In this document: piece after piece, positions 1 to 9,888 of the stretch
Position numbering within the stretch: position 1 is the first letter of the stretch
Layout of the letters: every line of letters starts with the position of its first letter
DNA from: Cordylochernes scorpioides
Taxonomy: Eukaryota; Arthropoda; Arachnida; Pseudoscorpiones; Chernetidae
Reading direction: 5' to 3'
Assembly (NCBI GenBank): GCA_030710605.1
Contig: CP092881.1
Span: 72,579,107 to 72,643,106 of the forward strand
Length of the DNA stretch: 64,000 bases
Notes under the pieces: generated by a model
Seen by the model: only the letters and a program-made list of their open reading frames with translations
Database searches by the model: none
Told to the model about the DNA's origin: nothing
Program-made: the position numbers and the translations under genes

Positions 1-238
1 CTCCAAAATGATTTTCTTATAAACTACTCCATTTTGTACAACTAACATAACAATGTCTTGTTAAATTTGTAAATATTCAGATAAACAACCCTTCTATGTA
101 CCTAGTGTATTTTTGAGAAATAATAAAAAATTATAAAATTACAATTAATAAATGTGTTTAGTTTTTTAAACAAAATACACTTTATAAACATATTGCCACG
201 TGGAAAATTAGGGAAGACAACTTCAGGATGACACAGTA
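1..238. other. Unassigned AT-rich flank of the Tc1 element
   Basis: I see no gene or repeat boundary here. The segment ends with the TA dinucleotide (237-238) that forms the left target duplication of the adjacent Tc1 element. Confidence 0.5.
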
Positions 239-1647
239 TAACAAAAAAATCGACGCACCAAGAAGTAGTTGTCCGATTTATATGAAAATGCGTATACAAA
301 GAGGTTTCGACCAAACATGCAAATGATTGAAATTTGGTGGCCGATTTATGCAAAGAAAGAGCTCCAGCGCATCTGAACTGCGCATCCAGCACGAGCATTC
401 TAGACTCAATATTCGGCGCGGCACGAGATGATTTTCAGAACTTCCGTTTAATATTTTAGCAGTACGCCTATTTCTACGGTATCAATGCCTCACCGAAAGA
501 TTCGTGCTCATTACGAACATATGTCAGAGTTTGAAACTGGTCGTGCCATTAGATTGAAAGAGGCTGGTTGGTCTAATCGACTAATCGCGCGACATCTGTG
601 TCGAAGTGATGCGGCTATTAGGCGATGTTGGCAAAAGTGGGTCAACAACGGAAGATTGCAACGTCAGGACGGCAGCGGTCGACCAAGGGCAACAACAGAA
701 CGGGAGGACAGAGCAATTGTCAGAATGGCTGTTGCAGCACCGGAATCCACGTTATCTGCCATCCAACGTGTGACCGGCACACAAGTGTCCAAAATGACCA
801 TCAACAGGCGACTGAGAGAGCGGAATCTAAGAGCTCGCCGACCGTTACGATGCCTACCCCTTACACCCGTGCACCGACAAGTCCGACTACAGTGGTGTCG
901 GGAGCGATCAACTTGGAACTGCGCTGACTGGGGACGTATAGTCTTTAGTAACAAGTCCCGTTTCTTACTGTGTCCTGACGACCGTCGCAAACGTGTCTGG
1001 AGACGTCCTGGGCAGCGTGTGGATCCTGGCCTTACTGTCGAACACCACACAGGTCCACAACAGGGCGTTATGGTCTGGGGTGCCATTTCATTTGATAGCA
1101 GGACCCCATTGGTAGTCATTCCTGGCACCCTGACAGCACAACGGAACGTAGATGACATTCTACGGCCTGTTTTGTTGCCGTTCCTCTCACATCACCCCGG
1201 GCTTACTTTTCAACAAGATAATGCCCGGCCACACACGGCACGTGTTACTATGGATTGTCTTCAATCTTGCCGAACTCTTCCGTGGCCAGCAAGGTCCCCT
1301 GATCTCTCGCCCATAGAGCACATCTGGGACGTGATGGGAAGGCGATTGCAACCATCCCGGAATGTTGACTATTTAGCCCGACAGTTGGAGACAATTTGGC
1401 AAGAAATCCCGCAGCACACCATCCGGAATCTTTATCAGTCCATGACACACCGGGTGGCAGCCTGCATCCAGGCCAGTGGGGGTCCAACGACATATTGACA
1501 TTCTCAATTTGCGACGATTAAACTCTGAAATAAAACAATTAATTGTTCTGAAATTTTTATCGTTTTTTCCCCTTTACATGCTTTTTACATACACCAATTT
1601 TTGTCCTAATCTGACAACTCCTTCTTGGTGCGTCGATTTTTTTGTTA
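239..1647 (+). mobile_element. Tc1-like DNA transposon, full length
   Basis: Terminal inverted repeats of about 40 bp are visible: the left end from 239 starts TAACAAAAAAATCGACGCAC and the right end, read on the minus strand from 1647, starts with the same 20 bases. They continue to match with a few changes. TA dinucleotides at 237-238 and 1648-1649 are the expected target duplication. The 1409-bp length, the TIRs and one uninterrupted transposase frame fit a complete Tc1/mariner-superfamily element. The left TIR and about 200 bp of leader precede the start codon. Confidence 0.95.
485..1498 (+). CDS. Tc1-family transposase, intact frame, altered catalytic residue
   Basis: A 337-residue transposase would cut and paste the flanking TIR element in the nucleus. 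The N-terminal 120 residues form the paired-type double helix-turn-helix DNA-binding region (GWSNRLIARHL, then a GRPRATT linker). The catalytic domain shows VMVWGAIS, QQDNARPHTA (second Asp) and SPDLSPIEHIW (Glu). Two things are odd. The first catalytic motif, normally FSDES in this family, reads FSNKS, with Asn at residue 156 and Lys next to it, both explicable by G-to-A changes at 950 and 953. And I count 32 residues between the second Asp and the Glu, where Tc1 proteins usually have 34. The start at 485 is the first ATG of the frame and gives the usual Tc1 length. Family assignment is secure. Activity is doubtful because of the Asn. Confidence 0.93.
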   Translation: MPHRKIRAHYEHMSEFETGRAIRLKEAGWSNRLIARHLCRSDAAIRRCWQKWVNNGRLQRQDGSGRPRATTEREDRAIVRMAVAAPESTLSAIQRVTGTQVSKMTINRRLRERNLRARRPLRCLPLTPVHRQVRLQWCRERSTWNCADWGRIVFSNKSRFLLCPDDRRKRVWRRPGQRVDPGLTVEHHTGPQQGVMVWGAISFDSRTPLVVIPGTLTAQRNVDDILRPVLLPFLSHHPGLTFQQDNARPHTARVTMDCLQSCRTLPWPARSPDLSPIEHIWDVMGRRLQPSRNVDYLARQLETIWQEIPQHTIRNLYQSMTHRVAACIQASGGPTTY

Positions 1648-1675
1648 TAGAGTATATTTATAAACCAGGTTCCTG

Positions 1676-1800
1676 GAGCGCAGAACGCCAACTACCCAGG
1701 ACACAGCAATTTATTCAAGGCAAGAACAAACTATAAATTATAATAAAAAAGATAAGCAATGAGGAAGTTTACAGAGTAGCAAAATATAAACATTAAAAAT
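1676..1800 (-). repeat. Dispersed repeat, copy 1 (related to 19555-19700 and 21570-21690)
   Basis: Read on the minus strand this holds a TACT-CTGTAAACTTCCTCATTGC block followed by a TTATAGTTTGTTCTTG-like block and AATAAATTGCTGTGTCCT. The same order recurs on the plus strand near 19570-19660 and 21590-21690. The AATAAA and its dispersal suggest the 3' end of a retroelement or an LTR fragment. The family is not identified. Confidence 0.45.
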
Positions 1801-2229
1801 GATACTCTATTAATAAAATAATAAATATTTCGCTACTATTTCAATTTTTACTAAGAGTTTCTTATTTCGACATGATTTGTCAGAATGGAATTTCCATAAA
1901 ATTGTATTTTCATCAATAGACTTAACATAAGCCATCATGATAAGATCATGGCCGCCCACTGTTGTCTGGCACAGAGACCAAGAGACTCGCCAAGCAAGCA
2001 GTGTGACGAGTGTTGTTAGGACAATCAACAAGTCATTTCAAACGAACCAGGACGTCTAGATGATGCTTTCAACTCTTCCAAAAATAGTAAAAGCGATTTA
2101 TACTCAAACAGAAATCGATAAAGCCTTCCATCACCATATAGAGATTTAAAATATTTTATTGACCTCATACACAAGTCAATGGTAGTAGTATATAATAATT
2201 ATAAAAAGAGGGATTAAATAAAGGAGTAA
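1801..2229. other. No recognisable gene
   Basis: AT-rich sequence with no frame, terminal repeat or RNA signature that I can support. Confidence 0.4.
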
Positions 2230-2329
2230 AATATATACAGTTATGTACAATCGAGGAGACAACGACAAAGAGTCCTCCTCCAGACAGTAAGTCACGTTCT
2301 CCCCTCATCTCAAGGCTCCGAAAGAACCT

Positions 2330-2620
2330 GTGTATGGATGACTTGGCAAACGTGGCGTTGTCAACCAGTCCTTGACCGAAGAGCCAGTAGCCCTGCAGGT
2401 CGACTGTATGATGTTGAAGGCCTCCCGTATGAGGGGCCTGATGGAGCTGCAGGACCAGTACCATCACCAGCTAGAAAGATCCTGTTATACATCCACAGGA
2501 GGCTGAGTATGGTGAGAACACTAATCCCTGGACGAAAAGTTCTACAACGCCGTTGCTTTCTACTCGGCCAGTATTTCCTGCATGACCTTGTATGCCTTAT
2601 TCAGACAAAATTGAAGAACC
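2330..2620 (+). pseudogene. Possible host exon or gene relic, coiled-coil-like
   Basis: One plus-strand frame from about 2341 to 2507 reads a short amphipathic segment containing MLKASRMRGLMELQDQYHHQ before a stop. A neighbouring frame (about 2531-2615) contains EKFYNAVAFYSASISCMTLY. The composition (GC-rich, helix-forming, Met/Arg/Gln rich) looks more like coding sequence than its surroundings. The first segment is reminiscent of the C-terminal helix of small ciliary coiled-coil proteins of the CFAP141 type, but this is an impression, not an alignment. No start codon, splice pair or continuous frame could be fixed, so it is either one exon of an unplaced gene or a relic. A longer plus-strand frame at 2338-2835 looks like a shadow. 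Confidence 0.2.
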
Positions 2621-2877
2621 ACGTTGCCTTCTTCACACTTGTGGAACCGGCTATTCTACTCCCGCGACATCCTGAATGCTGTACACGCGGTGTAGACAGA
2701 GATCGTGTAAATGTTATCAGAGATCCAGTAATCAGAATTCATTCACCACCGTTGCTTAGAAGAAAACTTTTTTTATTTAAGACCTGTAAATTAAATTATT
2801 TTTTCATCCATGCAGAGAGAGAGATGTATTTATAACTCAGGTTCCTGGAGCGCCAACTACCCGGGGAGTCCAGCTCA

Positions 2878-3313
2878 CTAGTATGGACTAGTGCTGAGCG
2901 CTTTTACTCGCGTCCTGTTTTTATTGCTGAGTTGAACCAGTTGACCAGAAATTTCCATGCTGAGGATGAGTCTGGGAGGCTGGCCATAGGTGTAGGATTG
3001 AGGTGGGTGGAGTCTAAGCAGGATAGCTGTTTGCATCCTATGTCTCAGGAATGCTGGACAGTTGAAGAGAATATGATCAACTGTCTGTGGCTCTTCTGAA
3101 CAGTGGATGCAGGTAGAGTCTGTTTCGGGATACACATGTGTAATGTCTGCCAGTACATGGCCCGTGAGGATGGTGGTGGAGGCTTCTCTGTGTCGTATAT
3201 TTGGTAGAAATTTGAGGAGAAGGCTTGGAGTGGAAGCAATTCTCCTGAGAGATCTGGTAGAATGGTCTTGGGAATATAACAGCCATGAAAAAGCAAGCTA
3301 GAACATATATCAC
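2878..3313 (-). pseudogene. Non-LTR retrotransposon C-terminal fragment (jockey-like)
   Basis: The minus-strand frame around 2878-3135 contains CIHCSEEPQTVDHILFNC, the Cys-rich knuckle (C-x2-C, H, C) that closes many jockey/R1-clade ORF2 proteins after the RNase H region. The preceding part, in another frame, reads LACFFMAVIFPRPFYQISQE. Frames change within 300 bp, so it is broken. Reverse transcriptase and endonuclease parts are absent. The call rests on the Cys motif and its setting among similar tails elsewhere in the window. Confidence 0.5.
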
Positions 3314-3397
3314 TCCTATTTAAAATATTTTTACTCTGCTTTTTATTTACATTTCACAGAGTAATCAATTTTTTATATAATTAAAGAAAAGTATAAA

Positions 3398-3559
3398 CAG
3401 TTAAACCTGTCTTTAGCGACCCCACTAAATAGCGCTTCCCTCTCTATAGTGCCCGATTTTTAAATACGTAGTACGATGCGATTTACATTAAAAGTGACCT
3501 GTCTATAGCACCCTATTTTGGTGAGTCCCAAGAGGGGGTGCTATAGACAGGTTTAACTG
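3398..3559. repeat. pogo/Tigger-type MITE, 162 bp
   Basis: Ends are inverted copies of CAGTTAAACCTGTCTNTAGC, the right one next to a TA. The interior has further inverted blocks (CCTGTCTATAGCACC) and no coding capacity. The same CTGTCTATAGC word is the core of the 73-bp minisatellite inside the Helitron at 23.4-24.0 kb. Confidence 0.7.
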
Positions 3560-3599
3560 TATATTCAATTAGATTATAATAATTTGAACAGTTATTTCC

Positions 3600-4237
3600 A
3601 GATGCTACAAACGTATGGGTTTCCTTGAGGACTCTTGTTGCTCGTTCCTGGGGTGTAACTTGCCCTCGGGAGCAAGCCGGCTGTGGAATGAGGTCCAAAG
3701 AAGAAGGAGTTCTCTCTGTTTCGAGGAAGATACGGAATTTTAAAATCTGCATTCCACCTAGGTCGTCCTCTATTCATAGATACTTCATTTGTCGGTTAGG
3801 TGACATGAGCTCGGCGAGAGGGCTAGAGCGAAATTCTACGACACATGATCCCATTATAGATCACTACAGCATTCCATGTCAGCAATAAATGCTGTAGTAA
3901 TTAATATGGAATAGATTTGGAAGACTTTTGAAATGTTCATTACGATGACAATTATTGGTCATGAGTTCTCTGCAATAATACCTAGCATAATTAGCATCAG
4001 GCGACATTTTATTCATTGCATATGTTCTCCTGTAGAAGGACACAGATGCCCAAAAACTTGAGATTGTATTTGAAATAAAAAGAAACTCATCTCCGGAAAC
4101 CTTTTTATAATTGTTTAAATAATATCTTCAATGAAATGGCACCTTGATATCAGAATTTATTTTGTTGCCCCCCAATATTTCTTACAGATTTTATACAGTG
4201 ACAATATAAATTCTCTCCCATGTCATTCAGGTCTTTT
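3600..4237. other. Unassigned, possible retroelement debris
   Basis: A short plus-strand stretch near 3655-3710 reads SRLWNEVQRRR, which resembles the end of non-LTR reverse transcriptases, but it is too short and broken to call. The remainder shows nothing recognisable. Confidence 0.3.
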
Positions 4238-4246
4238 AAACATAAA

Positions 4247-4598
4247 CTCGGCCTTTGCCGGTCCCAAGCCCGGATGAAAAAGGAGGAGGGGGAGCAGTAA
4301 CAAGCTCACTAAAAAACCTGGGCTCAGCTGGCCCGGCTGATAGTAACCTGTAAGGGCTCCTATTCCAGGGATACAGGATGAGCAGCGTTTGTATTCCATG
4401 TTAGGAGCGGCTGCACATGGCGTCTGTTTCTCATGTCAGAGGCGGCCATTTATTTTGGAGCTAAGTCAGCCTACCACTGAGTAGTGCTCCCAGTCTTAAT
4501 GATAAAGGCAGACGCATTCTACTTCACACAGTCCTGATGGTTGTCAAACAAGCTTGATACCCTGATATGATTGAGTGGAGATAAGAAAGAAGAAGAAG
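4247..4598 (+). mobile_element. Retroposon B, full-length copy with target duplication
   Basis: A 352-bp unit beginning at GGCCTTTGCCGG and ending in GGAGATAAGAAAGAAGAAG. It is flanked by the 9-bp direct repeat AAACATAAA (4238-4246 and 4599-4607). A second copy of about the same length lies at 48398-48754 with its own duplication, and 3' parts recur at 51190, 54436 and 62560. The simple purine-rich 3' tail and variable-length target duplications indicate mobilisation by a LINE. No ORF and no clear pol III boxes are visible, so it may be a SINE or a short LINE derivative. Confidence 0.75.
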
Positions 4599-4724
4599 AA
4601 ACATAAAATATACTCGTTTATTTCTAATTAGTACCAAATAATCACACTATGCATATCGCACTCTGTCTGGTGAGGATGGTACTAGTAACGTCATTTCTTC
4701 TTCTTTTTTTTTATAAATGACGAT

Positions 4725-6400
4725 TTTTCTATTAGTGAAGGGATGATGAAAGAATTAGGAAGTCTTAGCTCATCAGTGGGGAACTTTCCCAAATATTTAA
4801 TCAATTCAAACCACCAGATCTAAACTACAACTATTACAAGCTCGTTTTGCTTATATAGTCTGTAACTGAATCTTTATTCTTGTTGTGATGATGTTTAGCG
4901 AACTATAGAAAGACTTTTCTGTAATTGTAGAGAAATTTCAAAAATATTTTGGTGTATTGTCGAAACCGCCAGGAACTTTCACCAATGATAAACCAAGCTT
5001 CACCAAATTATTTCACCCTCAGTTCACTAATTGTATTTATTCTTGTTGTGATGTGTTTAGCGAAACTATGGAAAGACTGTTCTGTAATTGTAAATAAATT
5101 TCACCAATGATGAACCAAGCTTCACCAAATTATTTCACCCTCAGTTCACTAATTGTATTTATTCTTGTGGTGATGATGTTTAGCGAAACTATAGAAAGAC
5201 TTTTCTGTAATTGTAAATAAATTTCACCAATGTTTCACCAATGATGAACCAAGCTTTACCAAATTATTTTTCACCCTCAGTTCACTAATTGTATTTATTC
5301 TTGTTGTGATGTGTTTAGCGAAACTATGCAAAGACTGTTCTGTAATTGTAAATAAATTTCACCAATGATGAACCAAGCTTCACCAAATTATTTCACCCTC
5401 AGTTCACTAATTGTATTTATTCTTGTTGTGATGTGTTTAGCGAAACTATGGAAAGACTGTTCTGTAATTGTAAATAAATTTCACCAATGATGAACCAAGC
5501 TTCGCCAAATTATTTTTCACCCTCAGTTCACTAATTGTATTTATTCTTGTGGTGATGTGTTTAACGAAACTATGGAAAGACTATTCTGTAATTGTAAATA
5601 AATTTCACCAATGTTTCACCAAGCTCCACCAAATTATTTTTCACCCTCAGTTCACTAATTGCATTTATTCTTGTTGTGATGTGTTTAACGAAACTATGGA
5701 AAGACTGTTCTGTAATTGTAAATAAATTTCACCAATGTTTCACCAATGATGAACCAAACTTTTCCAATTATTTTTCACCCTCAGTTCACTAATTGTATTT
5801 ATTCTTGTGGTGATGAGGTTTAACGAAACTATGGAAAGACTGTTCTGTAATTGTAAATAAATTTCACCAATGTTTCACCAATGATGAACCAAGCTTCACC
5901 AAATTATTTTTCACCCTCAGTTCACTAATTGATTCTTTGTGTTGTGTTTAACGAAACTATGGAAAGACTGTTCTGTAATTGTAAATAAATTTCACCAATG
6001 ATGAACCAAGCTTCACCAAATTATTTTTCATCCTCAGTTCACTAATTGTATTTATTATTGTGAAAAACAGTACAAAAGTGAATTTGCACTTGGATCAGGT
6101 AGATAAATACAGAAAAAAGGCATTTCCTGATTGTGCAACTGAAAGTTGCTGATGGATGGCGCCACCCATCAGCAACTTTCAGCTGCACGATCAGAAAATG
6201 CCTTTTTTCTGTATTTATTCTTGTCGTGATTATGTTTAGCGAAACGATGGAAAGATTGTTTTGTAATTGTAGCTAAATTTCAATAATATGTTGGTCTATT
6301 GTCGCATGGAAGTTTCACCAATGATGAACCAAACTTTTCGAATTATTTTTCACCCTCAATTCACTAATTGTATACAAAATTCGTCCTTTATTCTAAAGAT
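4725..6400 (+). repeat. Satellite array, unit about 117-136 bp, roughly ten copies
   Basis: AGTTCACTAATTGTATTTAT recurs starting at 5021, 5143, 5279, 5401, 5525, 5649, 5783, 5919 and 6036. Units alternate mainly between about 122-124 and 134-136 bp, the longer form carrying an extra CACCAATGTTT block. Each unit contains TTTAGCGAAACTATGGAAAG and CCAAGCTTCACC. The first (about 4875-5020) and last (about 6215-6390) units keep a block with GTCGAAACC or GTCGCATGG that interior units lack, so the interior looks homogenised from a deletion derivative. A hairpin is inserted near the right end. Confidence 0.9.
6105..6216. repeat. Foldback hairpin inserted in the satellite
   Basis: Near-perfect inverted repeat: AAATACAGAAAAAAGGCATT at the left and its complement ending GTATTT at 6216, with inner arms GAAAGTTGCTGATGG and CCATCAGCAACTTTC around an ATGGCGCCAC centre. 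It interrupts the satellite register between units. Confidence 0.8.
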
Positions 6401-6548
6401 AAATATAGTTAATAATTCCTTCCTTAACATATAGATATAACACTGCCATGGATTCATCTCATCGAATCTGTAGAAACACTTGGGATTTCATTATCCCGAA
6501 GATTTGTGGATTTGAAAAAAAATGGATATGTAGGGAGAATGGTTAAAC

Positions 6549-6742
6549 CAGGGTTCGGCAAACTGCGGTTCGCGAGCCACATGCGGTTCTTTGGATGTGA
6601 AGCCGTTTATATAGTTCCATATGTAAATATTATTTATACTATTTATTGTTGGCAAGAAAACATTTTGTGGCTCTTTAAAAACTTTGATACTTTGTAAATT
6701 TCAATTTTTGACTCTTCCTACTCAAAAGTTTGCTGACTTCTG
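6549..6742. repeat. hAT-type MITE with perfect 8-bp TSD
   Basis: The 194-bp element begins CAGGGTTCGGCAAAC and ends GTTTGCTGACTTCTG, the hAT terminal motif. It is bounded by GGTTAAAC at 6541-6548 and 6743-6750. A related copy lies in opposite orientation at 54288-54618. It has no coding capacity. Confidence 0.9.
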
Positions 6743-6935
6743 GGTTAAACATAAATTCTATATTGAAACCAAATGGTTGCGCGCTCTGAGGACGTTTTCA
6801 CTCAAATTACCATTTAAAATATGCTTTAAAACTATACACATTTTAGATTGCGCAGAATACATATATCGGCAAATGTGTCTCAACAAAGACTTCTAAAATT
6901 AAAGATACTTCGGCCAGTATAAATCTTTTGATTAT

Positions 6936-6977
6936 CTCGACGTTTCGACAAAAATCTTTTGTTCTCGTCAGGAGCGA
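6936..6977 (-). ncRNA. Hammerhead-ribozyme-like motif, left arm
   Basis: On the minus strand: CTGACGA (complement of 6965-6971), a hairpin of about 7 bp (GAACAAAA / TTTTGTC with one bulge), then GAAAC (6942-6946) and GTC (6939-6941). This matches the hammerhead order CUGANGA, stem II, GAAA, stem III, NUH. Stem I can form CTC/GAG. Stem III would be the self-complementary ACGU without a loop, so cleavage would need a dimer or a second RNA. Confidence 0.5.
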
Positions 6978-7021
6978 ACAGAATAATTTTTAACGTCTTG
7001 CCAAATGTTTTAATTTTGTTT

Positions 7022-7062
7022 CGCTTCTGACGAGGACAAAATATTTTTGTTGAAACGTCGAG
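7022..7062 (+). ncRNA. Hammerhead-ribozyme-like motif, right arm
   Basis: CTGACGA at 7027-7033, stem II (GACAAAA / TTTTTGTT around a short AT loop), GAAAC at 7052-7056 and GTC at 7057-7059. Core bases fit the CUGANGA...GAAA...NUH consensus. Stem I is weak here, so activity is uncertain. Confidence 0.5.
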
Positions 7063-7110
7063 ATAATAAAAAGATTTACTGGCTGAAGTATCTTTATTTT
7101 TAAGAATTAT

Positions 7111-7570
7111 GAATGCCAGCTTCTATCTTTACGATAAAGGCTTTTAAGTAATGTCCTTCAAGGAAGAGCCTTGAACACGGCCGAGTCTCTCGCTTTAAAT
7201 CAATTTTACCTTTAGCTCGCAGCCACGGCTTCTTCCCCACCAGAATATCTGATTTGTGGTTGATATAGGCATCCGAATCTGTGAGTTATTGGCGCGGGTA
7301 TAGAATAAAACAATTAATTAAAAAGCTTTAATTAAGAAGTACTATATATAAAATGAACAGAAATTGAACATTCCAGCTACTTCCATTACACAAATTATGT
7401 TTATATGGCAAAAATCGCGGGAAACGATCATCTTGTATTTGAAACATATTGAGATGGTGAGTAACTATCAAGTGTCTTTGTTACAGTCATCTTTTACATC
7501 TTAATATATGGTATGGTGATTGTCCCTCGCTACTCTCTCTTGGGCCGACCTGTGTCGTTATATTTAACCT
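7111..7570. other. No recognisable gene
   Basis: Mixed-composition DNA. I find no terminal repeats or frames that can be supported. Confidence 0.4.
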
Positions 7571-7604
7571 TGTTGTCGTTGTTGTTGCTTATTCCTCAAA
7601 TCGT

Positions 7605-7900
7605 TTAAACTATCTCCATTAGGTTCCATTGTCTCAGCTTTTTTATTATAGTCCTGGGGTTATCCCAGAGGTCTTTTTTGGAGGATTTGATATAATTCAA
7701 TAGATGTTCAGGACTGGCAGGTTGGGAATCGCATTTGGGGCATTTCAGGAATGTTTCGATTTTTCCATTAAATTTGAGCATTCTAAGATGTCCTGTTCGT
7801 AATCTTGAAATCGCCGTTTGTTCTTCCCTAGTAAGGGTGTGGAAAGAAGATTCGTTAGGAATGGAGATGTACCAGGGGTGGATTAGGGTGGATTTCCAGC
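7605..7900 (-). pseudogene. Non-LTR retrotransposon ORF2 tail (ends LMEIV)
   Basis: The minus-strand frame runs HPWYISIPNESSFHTLTREE, SRLRTGHLRML and KCPKCDSQPASPEHLL, and ends NLMEIV with a TAA at 7607-7605. This is the RNase H-distal segment with a C-x2-C zinc knuckle typical of arthropod jockey-like ORF2 proteins. After the stop the minus strand continues into a CAACAACAACGACAACAAGG tail, the expected 3' end. Only the last about 95 codons remain; the rest was never copied or has been lost. Homologous tails lie at 42830-43090 (minus) and 63000-63110 (plus). Confidence 0.75.
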
Positions 7901-8079
7901 GAGGAATAAATTATATTTAACCTTATATAACCATATATGAACGATGAAATAGATAAATTATTTCCAGTTTCACTCATATAAATATTACATTTGAAAATAA
8001 ATTGTCTTCTATCAATAAAATTTGTAATACTTATTTATATAAATATGTTTCTTTTCACATATATCATCAAATATTTTTT

Positions 8080-8400
8080 AACAGACCTTACTTCAATGAT
8101 AAAAGTTATTGAATGAGAGGGCTTAGGCTCATCAGTGGTGAATCTTCTCAGCAGTTTCGCCAAATTAATCTCCAGACCGCTCTACTATTATATCGGATTG
8201 GTTTTCTTATATACCCTGTATTTACTATGGAAGTTAGCTTAGGGATGTTTATGGAACCTATATGCACATAAGCTTATATGAAATTTGAACTATTATTGAC
8301 CCGTATGATTCTCTGCAATGATAAAATAGTGGGAGGGCCTACCTCATTAGTGGTGAACCTTCCCAGGGGAAACCGCCAATACGTACAGTACAACGTTCGA
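8080..8400. repeat. Two degenerate copies of a dispersed repeat (CTCATCAGTGGTGAA family)
   Basis: CTCATCAGTGGTGAA or CTCATTAGTGGTGAA occurs at about 8129 and 8345 next to AGTTTCGCC or GAAACCGCC. Relatives are at 4755-4870 and, inverted, at 45640-45700. The family is unnamed; see the findings for a possible ribozyme-like arrangement. Confidence 0.5.
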
Positions 8401-9525
8401 TAGCGAATAAAATGATTTATGTACCTGTGTGTATCTCACCCTAGAATTAACAAATGGTTTCATAGGAACTGTAAGTTACATTACAGAGAATTATTCTGAA
8501 GGTTTTCCAATGAGAATTCTTGATGCCTTCACGTAGCTTTGGTTTATGTTGGCTTTTACAGCCACCACGTGAACCTGTTTTCTAGTTTTCCTTCCCTTGA
8601 CGTATCGCTGATTCCACTTAGTCGTTCTTCCCTTGTAGCTCGTCCACTTTAGTCACCGCCATTTGGTGACAAATCGTTGTTTCCTAGAATATCTTCCATA
8701 GAGACAATATGGTTTTACGAGCTACTAACCAAAGTTTATGATTTCCAAGCCCAAAAATGGATGTAGCAAGCAGACAAACCGCAATACACTGTAGCAAAGT
8801 ACCAAGGTGCTGCACCAAGGTTGTTCTAAAAAGGTTAGATTCCCCAGGTCAGGGAAGTTAAGAGAGAGACAGGTATTGATTAGATAATAAGATTAAATAA
8901 AACGTAAATAATTCAACAGGTGCTGGGAAAAGGTAAACAATCTTTTTTAAAAATAAAATTAAAAAACTTTTAGGTAAAATGAAAAAAGGTAAATAAAATA
9001 TTTTTGAAATTGAGGTCTTATATCAAAGATTAATAGTGAGGGTGCCAGTACTACCAACCACAGAAGTACACCAGAGATTGCATAAAGAAGATTGCATCTT
9101 CCAGAGAGGAAATACTTGTTATATTTGGACAAAGGGATTGAATCGAGTTTGAAAGAATATTAGATAGTAAAAAACAAACAAAAAAATATTTAAACAAAGT
9201 TCTAAGTAAATTTTGAGGGAAACATACTGAATTTTGTTAAAGGATCTTCATCCCAGTTTTTACGGTGGGAACTCCGTGAGCCCCGAGCCGCTACAGTAAC
9301 CGTGAACAGGGAACTCTGAAATGTGGCTGACTAACGGGACAATGGCACTCCTCCATTCCAATATGGCAGACATCAATCCAGAAGAGGACATCCATACGAA
9401 CAAGGCACCTTTGTTGGCCGGTATTGTGATCTGCACCACGACCACATCCCAGTTTTTAGACCAAATTGAAGAAATCGTTAGAAGCTATTCGTTGAATGGT
9501 TAATTATAGACCAATATGTATATAT
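8401..9525. other. No supported gene; left flank of Gypsy-A
   Basis: Short open frames occur on both strands near 9260-9500 but have no recognisable motif. ATAT at 9522-9525 is the left target duplication of Gypsy-A. Confidence 0.4.
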
Positions 9526-9888
9526 TGTTGCACCAAGTTGAAGCTTTGCAGGGTCGTCGACCTTGGTTTCTTCCTTCTTGGTGTTATACACGTTTCCCGA
9601 GCGGGTTTCCATATTGAAAGTAAATAAATAAAATTAAATAAAAATAAATTACCTTTTAAAGTTATTGTGTTTATTTATTCTTGTCTTCCTCGTAGGTTGC
9701 GATCCGCAGTCTTCGTCTCGGTCCTCTCTTGCTCCAATAACCAATCCAGATATATGTACAATAAATATTACAAAAGGAATGAAACTATAAAAAGGAATGA
9801 TGATAATCTAAATATTCTGTTTTAAATAAATATTAAATATCATAGAATATTTTGAATAAATGTAAGGCGCATTAAAATTGATGTAACA
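9526..9888 (-). repeat. Gypsy-A 3' LTR
   Basis: Begins TGTTGCACCAAG and ends TTGATGTAACA on the plus strand. Differs from its partner at about five positions. The pol stop codon (9872-9874) lies inside it. Confidence 0.95.

Larger units (their letters stand above)
6895..7110. repeat. Foldback element 1 with hammerhead-like cores in both arms
   Basis: Outer arms are GATACTTCGGCCAGTA (about 6904-6919) and TACTGGCTGAAGTATC (7078-7093); inner arms contain TCTCGACGTTTCGACAAAAA and its near complement. A partial relative sits at 21205-21520. Penelope-like elements and retrozymes are known to carry hammerhead ribozymes and to occur as inverted copies; attribution to either is inference. Confidence 0.7.

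Noticed and set aside
2338-2835. A 165-codon plus-strand frame as a gene
   Set aside because: It has no recognisable motif, and the protein-like segments lie in other frames of the same stretch.
4875-6000. GCGAAACTATGG in the satellite as a hammerhead core
   Set aside because: A GTGATGA lies upstream but no stem II pairs between the two motifs.
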